Source: Chlorella sp. KRBP
Lineage: Eukaryota > Chlorophyta > Trebouxiophyceae > Chlorellales > Chlorellaceae
Assembly: GCA_004335735.1 (NCBI GenBank)
Contig: QAXK01003899.1
Coordinates: 1 to 64,000, forward strand
Direction of reading: 5' to 3'
DNA length: 64,000 bases
Part shown: positions 22,901 to 34,447 of the stretch, piece after piece
Layout: every line of letters starts with the position of its first letter
Position numbering within the stretch: the stretch's first letter is position 1
The notes under the pieces: model-generated
Told to the model about the DNA's origin: nothing
Databases searched by the model: none
The model's input: only the letters and a program-made list of their open reading frames with translations
Position numbers and translations under genes: made by a program

Positions 22901-25900
22901 AGCCGCAGCAGGCGGCGGTGGAGGTGGCGGTGAAGGGCGGAGGCGGAGGTGGCGGCGGGGCTGGCGGGGCGGGTGGACGAGCTGGGCTGCCGTCGAACAA
23001 GCGTCGCGCTCCTGAGGGAGGCCACGAGGAGGAGGACGCGCTCCAAGGTAATGATTAGGCTGTCCGCGCTGCATGCTCGCACGCTAGTCACGCATGCGTC
23101 GCTCGCGAGCACAACCCTGGCGCAGGGCCCAGTCATCGGTGCCACAAGTGTCGCTCTATCCTGCGGCGGCACAGTTGGCGCTCACGAGACCGCAGCTCTC
23201 GCGCGTCTGGCCCGGCGAGTGCGAGCTGTTGGCGACAAGCGACGCCGCCGTCTGCTGCTGCCCCTCGTTCCTGCGCGGCGCGATGGCTGCGCGCACGCGC
23301 ATGCGAGCTGACAGCAACACACACAACGCCGTGAGCTGCGTGCCGACTCGCGCGTGCTGCTCACGGCGGTGTGTGTGTTGTTGTGTGCTCGAAAGCGCGT
23401 GCGCGCAACCATCGCGTTCCGCCGGCACGAGGGGCAGCAGCAGACGGCGGCGTTGCTTGTCGCCAACAGCTCGCACTCGTCAAGAGGCACGCGCGAGAGC
23501 TGCGGCCTCCCGAACGCCGACTGTGCCGCCTCAGGTGAGCGACACTGTGGCACCGATGACTGCGTTCACTCACCCGTTCGTTCACCATTCGTTGCGAGCG
23601 CGCAGGCACGCTGGCCGAGGCCCGCAAGAAGGCCCGCCGCGGCGGCAACATCTTTGGCGGCCTGTGCTTCCTCCTCACCGGCGAGCACATCGCCAGCGGC
23701 CGCGCTCCCGGCGCAGCCTCCGTCACCTCCGGCGCGTCGCTCCCCACCCGCCTCGACCGGGAGGAGCTCCGCACGAAGATCGTCTACGGTGGCGGCCAGG
23801 TCGTCGCCCTGCCTCTCGTCACCGTTCCTCCCCTCCCTCCCAGCCTGCGCCCCTCCTCCTCCACACTCCACACCGACGCCGCACAGCACACTCCCGGCAA
23901 CGCAAGCTCGCAGCTGCAGCGCCGCACCAGCTTGGCGGTCAACGACGGCGGCGGCGGCTGGGAGGAGGACGGCGACGACGACCAGCCACTCGTCGCGTCG
24001 CTGCCCGCGGCAGAAGGCGGCGGTGGCAGCAGCAGCGCGGGCGCAGCGGACCGTGCCTTCCCTGACTTTGTGGTGTGCGACACGGGGCCGACGTGTAGGT
24101 GCGAGACAAAGCAAGAAAGGGCCAGCAGGAGTGCTTGCGCCAGGCTCGAACAGTGGCAAAACCACGACAGTCCTGCTCTCGACACAGTCCTGCTCCCGTC
24201 ATCACTTGGCTGTGCAGGTACTTGTCCAGCGTGGCGCGTGGCGCGGCGGTGGTGAGCAGCGCCTGGGTGTTTGAGTGCTTGTACCAGATGAAGGTGGTGC
24301 ACCCTGCGGAGGGAGGCGTCACGGTGCCTGGGGCAACAATCGCCGGACCGGGTGGGAGAGGCGGCGGTGGAGCGGGCGGCAAGGGAGGTGGCGGTGGTGG
24401 TGGTGGTGGAGGAGGGGAGGCGAAGCAGCAGCTGCAGCCGTTCCTGTTGCATCCGGCGCGGCGGCACCTCAAGGACGCTGGGCCGCTCACAGGTGAGCAC
24501 GACAGACCCGCCTCAGAGCTCCAGCATCTGTGTTGCTCAGTGGGTGCAGGGCGGCACGGGTCTGGGCACTACTCACAGCTGGGCAACACTCATAGCTTTT
24601 GTGTCGTTGTGGTCGGGGAACCAGCAGAGCCCCACAGCGCACTTCCTTGCTGTTCCCTTGCCAAACCTTGAGTGTGCGCCACAGCTCCTTTCGATTGGTT
24701 GCGTTGAGCGAGCGCAGCCACTCTTGGCATGCAGATGACCCACGCTCCACCAACGTCCTTTCGTCTACGGTGTGTTGTTGTCGTGCTGATGTGCTGCACA
24801 TGCAGGCGTCAACGTGTTGCTGGTGGGCGGCACCAAGTTCCGTGACGAGTTCGGCGCCACTCTCATCCACGCGGGGGCGCGTCTCGTCAGCCACGCACCC
24901 ACCCACCCGGTCAGCAGCCCCCAACAGCAGCACCAGCACGCCACCCGGCGGCGCGAGGGCGCGCAGGACGTCGGGGACGGTGATGAGATTGAGAGCGGAT
25001 CGGAGGACGAGCGGGAGGGCGCGGGGAAGCAGCAGCAGCTGCAGCAGCAGCGTGGCCGACGCAAGAGCGGCGGCGGAGGAGGGGGTGCGGGAGGCAAGGC
25101 GTCGCTGCAGCAGGCTCAGGCGAGGACGCCGGTGGTTGCTCGGCGTGTGAGCGGCGGCGGCGGTGGAGGAGGGGCGGGGGCAGAGCAGCAGGAGGGTGGT
25201 GGCAAGAAGCGGCGGCGAAGCCAGCCAACGGCAGCGGCGGCGGCGGGGTTGGCAGATGGCAAGAGGAATGGAGGCGGGTCGGTTGCTGCGGTGCTGGGTG
25301 TTGGCGGTCCGGGCCGCCACGAGGAGGAGGAGGAGGGTGACGGTGCGGTGGGGGATGGGGAGCAGGGCGGGGAGGAGGTGGAGGAGGAGGAGGTGCACTT
25401 GGTGGTGGTCCAGGAGGAGTGGCTTGAGGAGGTGCGGGGCAATGCCAAGGGAGGTGCAGCGGCGCTGGGGCTGGGTGGGAAGCGCGTGTCTCCGCGGTCA
25501 CCAGGTGGCGGCAAGCGCCCATCACCACAGCAGGCTCCGCAGCGGCCTCAGCAGGAACATCGGGGCAGCAAGCGGCAGCAGGATGAGGAGGAGGGTGATG
25601 GTCAGGAGGAGGAGGAGGACAGGGAGCGACAGCGTGCAGGCAGGCACGCTGAGCCCTTGCCGCCGCACGAGCCACACTTGCGCGCTCAACTCGCAGCGTT
25701 GGTACGGCGGGCAGGGGAGCTGGGCGTGCCGGTGCACTCGCGGCGGTGGGTGCAGGAGGTGCTGCTTGCCGGGCAGCTTCCTGACGGCTTCTTTGACCAG
25801 CAGGCGGCCGGCGCGAGTGCGGGGGCTACGCTGACGGCCCTGCTGCTGCAAACGCCGCCGTCGCCCCGTGCTGGCGGCCCACAGCGGCGGCAGCAGCCGG

Positions 25901-27402
25901 GGCACAACAGCCCGGGCGGTGCGGTCCCGCAGGACGGCTTCTTGGGAAAGCAGCAGCAGCAGCAGAGGCATGAGGGCATGAGCCCAGGGTGGAGGGCCAG
26001 TGCAAATGGCGCTGCGCCGGCGTCTGCTGGTGCTGCGGGTAGTGCCTTGGCGGTGAGGGGGAGTGCGTCGGCTGCGGCGTGGTTGAATGGTGCGGGTGGT
26101 GGTGGTGGCGGGGGTGGACAGGTGCTGGACGGTTCGCTGGGCGGGTCTGAGTTCTCCTTTGGTGGAGGTCTGGCTGGCACTAGTGGTGGCGGTGGTGGAG
26201 CCAGTGCAGCAGCGCTGGCAGTGGTGGGTGCCAAGGCCACGCCAGGCGGCAAGCCACAGCAGCGGCGGCGGCGGCAGAGCGGTGCAGGCGCAGAACCGCT
26301 GCTGCTGCCGGCGCCTGGCTCAGGGAGGGGGAGCGGCGTCCCTGCGCTGACCCCGTCCCCGTCTCCCGCACAGTACCAGCAGCCGCCACGTGCGGCCCTG
26401 GGGGGTGGAGCTGGTGCGGGCGATGTGGTGATGGGGGCCGTGATCGACACGGCACAGCAACACCTGGCGCTGCGGCAGGTGGGACACGGCCCATTGTCGG
26501 CGGAGGAGGACCAGCAGAGGGCGTGGCCGGAGATCACGTGGGTGCTGCCAGAGGTGCCGCCTCCGCCCCGCGTGCCCGCGCTGGCGATGCGCGTGTACTA
26601 CAGCGGGTTTCGGTTGGGGGCGGCGGGTGGGGGGAGCGACGGGGAGGACGAGGAGGGAGGGCAGGGGGTTGTCCGCGTGGGCGACTGTATGGAAATGGTA
26701 CGTCCGGGGGATGGGTGGGGATGGGTTAGCAGGTTAGCAGGATGAACGGCAGGCGGTTGCAGCCCGGCATCTTGCCGCCTGGCTTGTGCCCACACGACAA
26801 TATGCGTGCTCCTGTGTGCGCTGCTGTTGTGCGCAGCTCCCGGCGCCTGGCGAGACGCTCCCTCGCGTGGTGCGGCTGGACACGTGCTTCAGCGAGACGC
26901 TCTCGGACGGTCAGCCGCGCTTCCTGGCCTCGGTCACACGCTACTACTTTCCAGAGGTGAGCGTCTTCCTACACTATGGACTGTGGGTGCGGGTCATCTT
27001 GCTGTGCCAGATGGTCAGCTCAGTGGAATTGACACTGAGTCTGCTGCACTGCGGGCTGGAATGTGCTGGGGTGTGATCGGTGTGCTGATCGGCGTGTGGA
27101 TTGGCGTGTGGATCCGTCCTGATCCGTTTGTGGATCGCCATCGTTGCGCGCCGCAGGACACCATGTACCACAGCATGCACGCGGGTCCGCTGGCAGCTGG
27201 GATGCAGGCGCCGCGCGTGGTCTACCGCACTGAGCATCGTGAGGAGCGCGTGAGCCTGTTGGCGGCGGTGCGGCGAGTGGACGTGGCGCACCAGCAGGGC
27301 GGGGCGATGGCGGCGGCAGCGGCGGCGGCGGCACGGGCGCCAGAGTACGTGTGCAGCTTCAGCTACGACCACGTCACCATGAGCCTCAATCCGCTGCGCT
27401 GA
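10554..27402 (+). CDS. Giant BRCT-BAH protein with 53BP1-type tandem BRCT
   Basis: Twelve exons: 10554-10610, 10733-15719, 15894-16003, 16215-16535, 16778-16897, 17152-21971, 22113-23047, 23606-24098, 24218-24492, 24806-26697, 26837-26956, 27157-27402. They keep frame throughout and give about 4,791 residues. Roughly the first 3,780 residues are low complexity (A/Q/G/P/E), with LPETAVQ repeats near 443-545 and short ordered islands such as YDWERLGKQLEEYGTG and LINTVLVDSAKVIV. BRCT1 (about 3784-4038): GGNIFGGLCFLLTGEHI, PDFVVCDTGPTCRYLSSVAR, AAVVSSAWVFECLYQMKVV. BRCT2 (about 4040-4368, with a long insert): VNVLLVGGTKFRDEFG, VHLVVVQEEWLEEV, GELGVPVHSRRWVQEVL. Their order and the linker match 53BP1/Crb2-type tandem BRCTs that read DNA-damage marks. 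A BAH domain (about 4632-4760) follows: VRVGDCMEMLPAPG, VTRYYFPEDT, VVYRTEHREERVSL. Likely a nuclear chromatin/DNA-damage scaffold (inferred). Start and exon 1 are uncertain (GC-AG intron); the region could also be two transcripts. Confidence 0.68.
11264..11324 (+). repeat. GCA microsatellite encoding polyalanine
   Basis: About 20 near-perfect GCA/GCAG triplets in exon 2 of the BRCT-BAH gene, read as Ala. Confidence 0.85.
12002..12298 (+). repeat. LPETAVQ peptide repeat array
   Basis: Seven LPET units in exon 2 of the BRCT-BAH gene: VLPETLA, TLPETAAQ, then five TLPETAVQ, spaced by Gly/Ala/Thr linkers of varied length. Synonymous sites differ between copies, so the array is not a fresh DNA duplication. 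Confidence 0.85.
13862..13899 (+). repeat. CAG microsatellite encoding polyglutamine
   Basis: Twelve or more CAG codons in exon 2 of the BRCT-BAH gene. Confidence 0.85.
15779..15815. repeat. Intronic GTGC tetranucleotide run
   Basis: Six GTGC units then two CTTG units in the intron 15720-15893 of the BRCT-BAH gene. Confidence 0.7.
23130..23562. mobile_element. Foldback / MITE-like inverted repeat in an intron
   Basis: Arms 23130-23336 and 23359-23562 are inverted copies (roughly 85% by eye) around a 22-base loop. The outer ends are CAGTCATCGGTGCCAC and GTGGCACCGATGACTG; the inner ends are GCCGTGAGC and GCTCACGGC. It fills most of the intron 23048-23605 upstream of the BRCT1 exon. No transposase is encoded and no clear target-site duplication is seen. 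It could be a non-autonomous foldback transposon, or a long-hairpin small-RNA precursor of the type known in Chlamydomonas. Confidence 0.75.
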
Positions 27403-27630
27403 GTTTCGGTGTGTCCCTGAATATCGCATGTACCGCACATCTGCTCATCCGCAACGGTGTGGCACTCTGCTCAGACTCTCCGCGCGAAGCGAGCACTGCT
27501 GAACTGCGAACTGCAAGAGCTCTTCTGTAGTGCGCGACCCGTCATCGCGACTACGGGAATTCCAGCAGGAGCACGAGAAGAATGGCGCTGTAACGAGCCG
27601 GCCACAGCGGCTGGCTGAGCGCCACACGGC
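27403..27630. promoter_or_regulatory. 3' UTR of BRCT-BAH gene and promoter/5' UTR of cyclase gene
   Basis: A 228-bp spacer between co-directional genes. It contains a TGTAA motif at 27589-27593. Confidence 0.4.
27589..27593 (+). terminator. TGTAA poly(A) motif after the BRCT-BAH gene
   Basis: 187 nt after the TGA at 27400-27402 and only 38 nt before the cyclase ATG. If used, the two transcripts almost touch or overlap. Confidence 0.4.
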
Positions 27631-30600
27631 ATGGGCGCCTGCGCGTCTCGCCCAGAGGTGCGTGCTTGTTCGCGCAGGCCTCCGCATCCTGCCTTCGCGC
27701 GCAAAAAACTGCACTCTTGAGAGCCACACGCACGGGCAGCCTTGAGCTCGCCAGGGCACGACGCTGAGACTGCCATGAGTGTCACTGCGTGCTCTGCCGC
27801 CCTCAGGAGCCGGGAGCGAGAGAACGGGCCGCCCCTCTACGCACGGCAGCACCGGCGCAAGCGCCGGAACCAGCCAAAGCGGCGCAGGGCAACGGGGACA
27901 CGCCAGTACACTCTCAGTGCTGCGTGGTGCGCCTCCGCGTCCTGTGCGACGCGTCGTCCACTCCGGCCACCGCCCGGCTGCGCATCCGCGCGCCCGCTGT
28001 ACACTTTCTCGAGCCGCAGTCGCTGGATCACCCTGCAGCCTGCCGGCAGGTTCTAGGCACAGATGACCCTGCCCAACTCCTGGACGGCCTGCAGCAGCTG
28101 CTACGATGCGGCGACGGCGGCATGGAGGGCGGACGTCCACCCGGCCCAGACCAGTTGGCAGCCGAGATGACCTTGGGCCTCCTGGCAGGCAGCGCTCTCA
28201 CCACGGCGAGCAGCCAAGACCCCGCCAGCCTTCCTCCGCCCTGCACGTTGCAGCTGGGGCGCCTCTGGCCGAACGCGCCTATCGCGCACACGGCCGTGCA
28301 CCTGACCCTAGCGCTGGCACCCAGCGGCAAACCTGCAGCCAACAGCACACAGCCCGCCGCCGCAGCAGCAGCAGCAGCCTCACTGGAGCTGCAGCTGTCG
28401 GTGCGGCTAGTGCTGGCTGCCGGCAGCAGCAATGCCGGCATGGCACCCGTCGGCACCACCCTGCACAACGAGGTTGCCGCCCACCAGCAGAAAGCAGCTG
28501 AGGAGCAGCTGCGGATGGACACGAAGCAGCAGCAGCAGCAGCAGCAGCAGGAGGAGGAGCGCAGCCAGATAGCCGTGCTCAAGCAACAGCACGGAGCGCG
28601 CGCCATCCAGGCCACCGAGGAGATGCCCTTTCTGGTGACGCACGTCGCCCTGATTGAGCCTTGCGAGGTGCTGCTGCAGAACCACGCGTCCATCAGGAGC
28701 TATGGCGTGCTGCACGTGCGGCTGGAGCAGCTGGCAGCGTGGGCCCAGGCAGTGGGCGCAGCTGGGGAGCAGCTGCCTACGTTTGCGTGCATGCCGGACT
28801 TGCCAATGGCTGGCGGGGCGGGGCGGGAAGAGATGCCGGCGCTGCCGGTGGGCCTGCTGGTGCTGCTGCGCGTGCTGCTGGCGCTGGAGGGGGACGTGGA
28901 GGGTGTCTTGGCGGACCTGGTGGCCAGCGTGGTGCTGCACAAGCAGACCTGGCGTCGCGTCATCAAGGTGCGGGGTGCTGTGCTCTGGTATGCCAGTGGA
29001 AAGTAAGGACCTGATCATCAGTACCTGTCCAGGCTTGGTCGCTGACGGATGCTTACCGCCACGTCTCTGGTGCAGGTGCCGTTGATGCTAGCGCCCGCGC
29101 TGGAAGCCCTGGCGAGCGTGCGCGAGCCTTCCTCGCAGCAGCTGCGGCTCCCTCCCTCCCAGTGCGGCAGCCCTTCGCCCTACGACACGCACGCTGCGGT
29201 GGATTTGCCGGTCTCGGGCCCGGACGGCGCGCGGAGCTCCTTGGCGACCACGTGGTTCTCACGCGCCACGCGCCTCTCGTCCATCCTCGGCAGCGCCAAC
29301 GACAGCCACAACAGCACCCCAGGCGAAGCAACCTCGATCAGCGGGACGCTCATCCAGTCGGCCGCCGAGCAAGACACGCTCGCCGCCAGCGCCAGCCACT
29401 CCGCCGCCTTCGGGCCGGGTGCCGGCAGCAGCGCCGCTGTGCCGCGACCGGCGAAGCGCAGCAAGTCTGTGCTGGGGTCGGTGTTCCGCGCCAACAGCGG
29501 CGGCAGCGAGAGCGGCGCGCAACTCGCGCGAGGCAACTCCTCCAGCACCGCAGACGCCTGGCCGCAGCAGAGCACCAGCAGCTCACCGGCTCCCAAGGCC
29601 AGGCACAGCAGCGGCGGCCCCAGCGTGCCGCCCACTGATGGCGGTGGTGGCGAGGTCTCAGGCAATGCTTCGAGGCCCGCACGGGCAGTGAATCGGTCAT
29701 CCTTCTCTACGGCGGACGTACGCCCACGGCTCACCTCAGCGCCTTCGGCCGCGCACCCGTCGTTCGGCTCGCCCAGCGTCTCCTTTGCTGGCGCAACGCT
29801 GCTCGGAGCCAGCAACCTCCCGTCGCTGCTGTCCTGCCACACGGCGACTCAGGCGGCGCTCGTCTCCGCGGTCAAGACCAGCACCACGGCGGCTGTGGGG
29901 GCGCACCACCACCCGGGGCGCTTTGCGAGCGGCAACGAAGGCACTCCAACACGCTCTTCCTCCACCCGCGCCAGGCCCCGGCAGCACGTCACCATGTCCA
30001 TTGAGGCGGATGCGTCACCACCAGCCACGCCTGACGAGCTGCTGCAGGTGCTGGCCGTTGGGCGGGTACGCGAGGAGGAGGAGCAGCAGCAGCAGCAGCA
30101 GCAGGGCTCCGACTCTGCATCCATGGCGTCTACCCGCCGCAACCTGATGCGTCGCGCCCCTGCAGAGGAGGCCATGCTCGGCACCCTCGCGGGGTGGGTG
30201 AGCGCGGGGCCCTCGCCTGCACCTATGGCACGCACGCCTGTGGTAGGCGCAAGCCCCAAGCACCACCAGCACGACCACAGCGTTCAGCACCAGCTCACAC
30301 CCATGAGCTCACCCACGCCGTACAGCACCAGCACCGTGGCGCACCATCGCTCCAGCGTCGGCGGCGGGCTTGGCGCCGGGCCACAGAGCGGCAGCAGCTG
30401 GCACAACTTCAAGCGCCTGAGCAGCCTGCTGCAGGCCCTCCCGTCCACTGCAGGCAGCACAGCTACGGTGCCCCAGACCATGCCTCTGCCACGCGAGGAC
30501 TCGGTGGAGTCTGGCTCACTTTTGGAGCGCACCGCCACGGCACCCGCCTCCGCGTTGCTGGCCCACCTGTCCAAGTCCACGCCGCTGCTCAACAGCCGGG

Positions 30601-33600
30601 GCTCTGATGAGGCCCCGCCTAGCCACAGGACCGCTCCCCTGCGCACGGGCTCGCGTTTGGGCGGCGCCGACTCGCTCGCGTCAGGCACCCTGGGATCGGG
30701 TCTGGGCTCGGGCGCGGCGGCGCTCGGCGCAAGCAGCGTCGCCTCGTTGGATCAGGCGACTGGTCCAGAGGCAGGCCAGCTACTGTCCGCTGGCGTGAGG
30801 CTTGAGACGCAGCGCAGCGCGTCCGAGAGCCACGCGCTGGCGCAAATGGTGGGGGCGGCGGGGGCGCAGCACATCAAGGTGCTTCAGCAGGTGCAGGGCG
30901 CCGGCAAGCGCACAAGTGCCATCCTGGGAGACGACACGGCAGCTCTGGTGGCTACGCCAACCTCGCCGCCCGTGCCGCAGAAACAGCTGTCCCGATCCAT
31001 GCTTTCAGCTGCCAGCTCCACCAACGCCGCCGCCACCGCCGTCCCGCCAGCGACGCCCTCCCGCAGCGTCCGTTCCGACCACCACCCAGGCTCGCGCGAC
31101 CGTGTGGCGACCGTGGCTGCACACACGCCGCGCACGTCCGCGTCGCAGCAGGTGCGGCAGCTGCGGCAGCCGTCGCCGGCGCAGGCGTGGCACGCGGCGT
31201 GGGAGGAGCTGCTCCCTCAGCTGCTCGACGGGGGCTGGACGTGGCAGGAGGTGACGGTCAAGCACGTCGAGGACGCCGGCAGTGGGCTCGGCTCGCTGCT
31301 CATCGCCCAGCACGACGTGGACGACTTTGCTCAGCTGGAGGAGCGCCTCGGCGAGCTCACCGAGGCGCAACTCAACATGCTCTCGCAACTCCTGCCTCGC
31401 CACGTGATCGAGCAGCTGAGCACGGTAGCCTCCATGGACGTCAGCGCGCTGGGGCAGCTGGCGCGACTGCACGAGTGCGCGACGCTGCTCTTCATGGGTG
31501 AGGCCAAGAACACTGTGCATAGAGGCAACCCGGGATGGCGCTTGGCGGCTGTGTTACGTGCAGACCCAGTGCTGCTGTAGGTGGTGGGACTGGTCCTGAC
31601 GTGCATTGCGACCCTGTGGCGTGTGGTGTGGTGTGGTGCGTGCAGACCTGGTGGGCTTCACCAGCATGTCCAAGGAGCTTGCACCGGAGCAAACGCTCGA
31701 GTGGATCAACGACTTGTTCTCTAAGTTCGACCTCGTCATCAACAAGCACTGCGTCCACAAGGTGAGCGCATCAGGACACCCATCGTCTTGTTTTCCTTGC
31801 GAAACTCCCCTGTAGGCGGGTGGGCCATGGTGCGGCTGCACAAAGCACGAGCGCTTGCACACACCACCCCAACCGTGTGGTGCAGATTGACATGATTGGC
31901 GACGCCTTCATCCTGGCTGCGGGCGTGCTGCGCCCCGACGCTGACGGCTTCAACGTGCTGGACGACAGCCAGGACCCGGCACGCTGCGCGCGGCAGATGT
32001 TCGCAGCGGCAAAGGACCTCCTGCGCCTCGCCATGCAGGTCAGGGCTGCAGTGGAGCTCTGCTGCGGCCAGGAGGTGCTGTTACGGCACTGCCTGGCCTT
32101 ACCATGGTTCGGAAGGTCTCAACACGTGTCCGGTTGCGTGCCGTGCCCACGTGCAGATGACCATGCCGTCCGGCGAGCCGGTGCAGATCCGTGTGGGCGT
32201 GCACTCCGGCCCATGCGTCAGCGGGCTCATTGGCCTGCGCCTGCCAAAGTGCGTGTTCGCATCGCGCTGAAGATGCACCTTTTTATCATGCGGCAGACGT
32301 GCGGCAGCATAGCGCTAGCGACAACCATGGCCATGAGGAAGTGGTCCCAAGTGGTTTGCCGCGCTCTCTACTTGCTTGCGGCCCGCCCGCAGGTGGACCG
32401 TCCTGGGTGACGCCGTGAACATGACGGCGCGCTTGGAGCAGACGGGCCGACCTGGCCACGTGCACTTGAGCAGCTCCACGCGGGCACTGCTCGGGCACAG
32501 CACGGTGCGCCAGCTTCAGCCCACCGGAGGAGTGCACCTCAAGGGGAAGGGCGTCGTGGATACGTGGGTGTGGGCGCCACCCGCAGAGTGGGCGGGCGCT
32601 GACCTGCCGCCGACGTTTTTCACGCCGCTCAACGGCGAGCTGGGCGTGGTGGAGGAGCAGCAGCACCTGGCGTGGCGGGCGGGCATGGGCGAGGATCGAG
32701 TGTCGAGCCTGCTGGCGCACGCCGCGGTCGCTGTGGCGGGCGAATGCGCGTGCCCGCCGGTGGAGGAGGAGTCGCTGGCCACCTCGGGCGGGTGGGCACC
32801 GCAGGCGTCGCTTTCGCTGGCGGCTGCCGGGGCCAGCGACGAGCTGACGCTGGTGAGCTCCGAGCGGCGCAGCGGTGCCAGCAGCGGCTGTGCGCACTGC
32901 AGCGCGCCGATGGTGCAGCGCAGGCAGCAGACCGTCGAGCACGTACCCCGAGAGGCAGCTTCGGAAGATTGCCTCATGCTGGCACCCGCGAGCCTGGACG
33001 TCGAGTCGAGCGTGCAGTTCGCAACAGCTGGCGCGAGGGTTTCCTCGAGGCTGGTCGCCTCGTTTGCCCATGGGGAATTTGCCTATGGGGAACCTGCGTC
33101 CCAGGAAGGCGCCAGGTGGATGGGCACTTTGAGCAGCGGCGCGCCGCACGACCCGCACCACCCGCCGGCGCCGCCCACAACCCGTGACGACGCTGTTTTG
33201 GACGGCGACAGCGCCGCGGCAGGTCTAGGGCAGCTCGGACCTCGCACCGCAGCAGGCGCCTCTCCTCCCTTCGTCAGGCCCCGCGCGATGATGCGCGCGA
33301 TTGCCCAGCGGCAGCAGGTGCAGTCTCCCCTCTCCGCCACCCTGTCCAACCTGGAGCGTCGGTCCTCGCTCGGCGACGCGTCCAACTCAGGCAACACCGT
33401 GGTCCGGCCGCCAGCTTCCGGATCCCGCACCGCGCACGCGACGACATCTTCGCACCTCATGCAAGGCTGGGCGCAGGGCCTGCGTGGGGACACCAGTGCC
33501 TCCATGCCCCTGGTCAAGATGCTACGCACGGCGGCCTGGGCACCTGCGGCCGTGCTGCACGCGCACGTCAGCCGGGACGAGCGGCCCCACCTGCTGGCAA

Positions 33601-33779
33601 CGGCAGCCAGCAGCAGCGGCGACATGGCGCCGCTGGCCCACCTGCTGTCCAGCCACACCCGCATCGCGCATGCCGGGCCCGGTTCCAGCTCCTTCCGCAA
33701 GCATGGAGACGGCAAGGAGCAGCCCCCAGGCGGTGCGGCATCATCAAGCATTCCCGCGTTCCAAGGAAGGAATGGCTAG
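27631..33779 (+). CDS. Class III nucleotidyl cyclase (adenylyl/guanylyl), predicted N-myristoylated
   Basis: Makes cAMP or cGMP. Seven exons: 27631-27657, 27807-28967, 29076-31497, 31646-31761, 31886-32038, 32157-32248, 32393-33779; 1,785 residues. Exon 1 encodes MGACASRPE, a good myristoylation site (Gly2) with an adjacent Cys4 for palmitoylation, so membrane attachment is likely; no transmembrane segment is seen. Before the catalytic domain there is a PAS-like end (LLIAQHDVDDFAQLEERL) and the coiled helix TEAQLNMLSQLLPRHVIEQL, as in Chlamydomonas cyclases. Catalytic motifs: metal Asp1204 in FMDLVGFTS, metal Asp1248 in IDMIGDAF, and Asn1333/Arg1337 in VNMTARLEQ. The purine-specificity positions are Asp1244 (Lys in AC, Glu in GC) and Thr1326 (Asp in most AC, Cys in GC, Thr in class IIIb), so the substrate cannot be told. 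A long Ser-rich tail follows. Exon 1 is inferred from frame and motif. Confidence 0.85.
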
Positions 33780-34118
33780 CGAGCTCTCTCGTCTCTATTC
33801 ATTGTTCAACGTTATGCTCGGCTGGGCTGTTGGGAAGGAGCTGTTGGGAACTAATACTTTTTGAAGGGTCATCGTGGCCCCATGCTGTCGCACTTTGAGC
33901 AGGCCGACAACAACAGTGTGGATTGAAGAAGTGCCATACTCACCATGAAAGAAATCATAAGCCTGCGTGGTTTGAAGCACTGGATGGGTGGGTTTGGAAT
34001 GCCTGGGTGTTGGTTGGGTCTGGTGGGGTGGCCTAGCACTAAGCGTGCATGCCGCAAACGTTGTGCACATGACTGGGGGCAAGTGTTTCGGGGTATGCCA
34101 GTGTTCTTACTTTTTGAT

Positions 34119-34123
34119 TGTAA
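34119..34123 (+). terminator. TGTAA poly(A) motif for the cyclase gene
   Basis: 340 nt downstream of the cyclase stop, a usual distance for chlorophyte 3' UTRs. Confidence 0.5.
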
Positions 34124-34288
34124 GGGAATAGGTTGGCGGGCGCTCGCTCGCTCATGCTATGAAGCATATAGGCCGTGATGGGTGTGGCATTCTCTACCAG
34201 CGCTCCTTTCCAGCTAATCTTGTCACAAACGCAGCGCGCACCTTGCTGAAGCGAACGTTTCCTTGACTTGGAATGTCCATCTCTTCCA

Positions 34289-34293
34289 TTACA
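34289..34293 (-). terminator. TGTAA poly(A) motif for the eEF1A methyltransferase gene
   Basis: Reads TGTAA on the - strand, about 155 nt after the stop at 34448. Confidence 0.5.
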
Positions 34294-34447
34294 ACCTCTC
34301 TTCATCTCCAATTTTCTCCAAGGTCTCAGTGCGGCTTGCACTGAATGATGTCCATTGCAACAGTAATCACAGGGCACTCACGGGCTCGCCCGATGCGGGG
34401 CTGGCGCCTCAACGGTCTGGAGAGGTGCCACAGTCACACCTAAGCGG

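Larger units (their letters stand above)
33780..34447. other. Convergent intergenic region, cyclase / eEF1A methyltransferase
   Basis: 668 bp, visibly less GC-rich than the genes around it, consistent with 3' UTRs. It holds a + strand TGTAA at 34119-34123 and a - strand TGTAA at 34289-34293. No gene is recognised. Confidence 0.6.

Noticed and set aside
23094..23560. Open frames on both strands with near-identical peptides
   Set aside because: They are mirror images produced by the inverted repeat, not genes.
24487..25675. Long - strand open frames opposite the BRCT2 exon
   Set aside because: Pro/Leu/Ser-rich antisense shadows of Gly/Glu-rich coding sequence.
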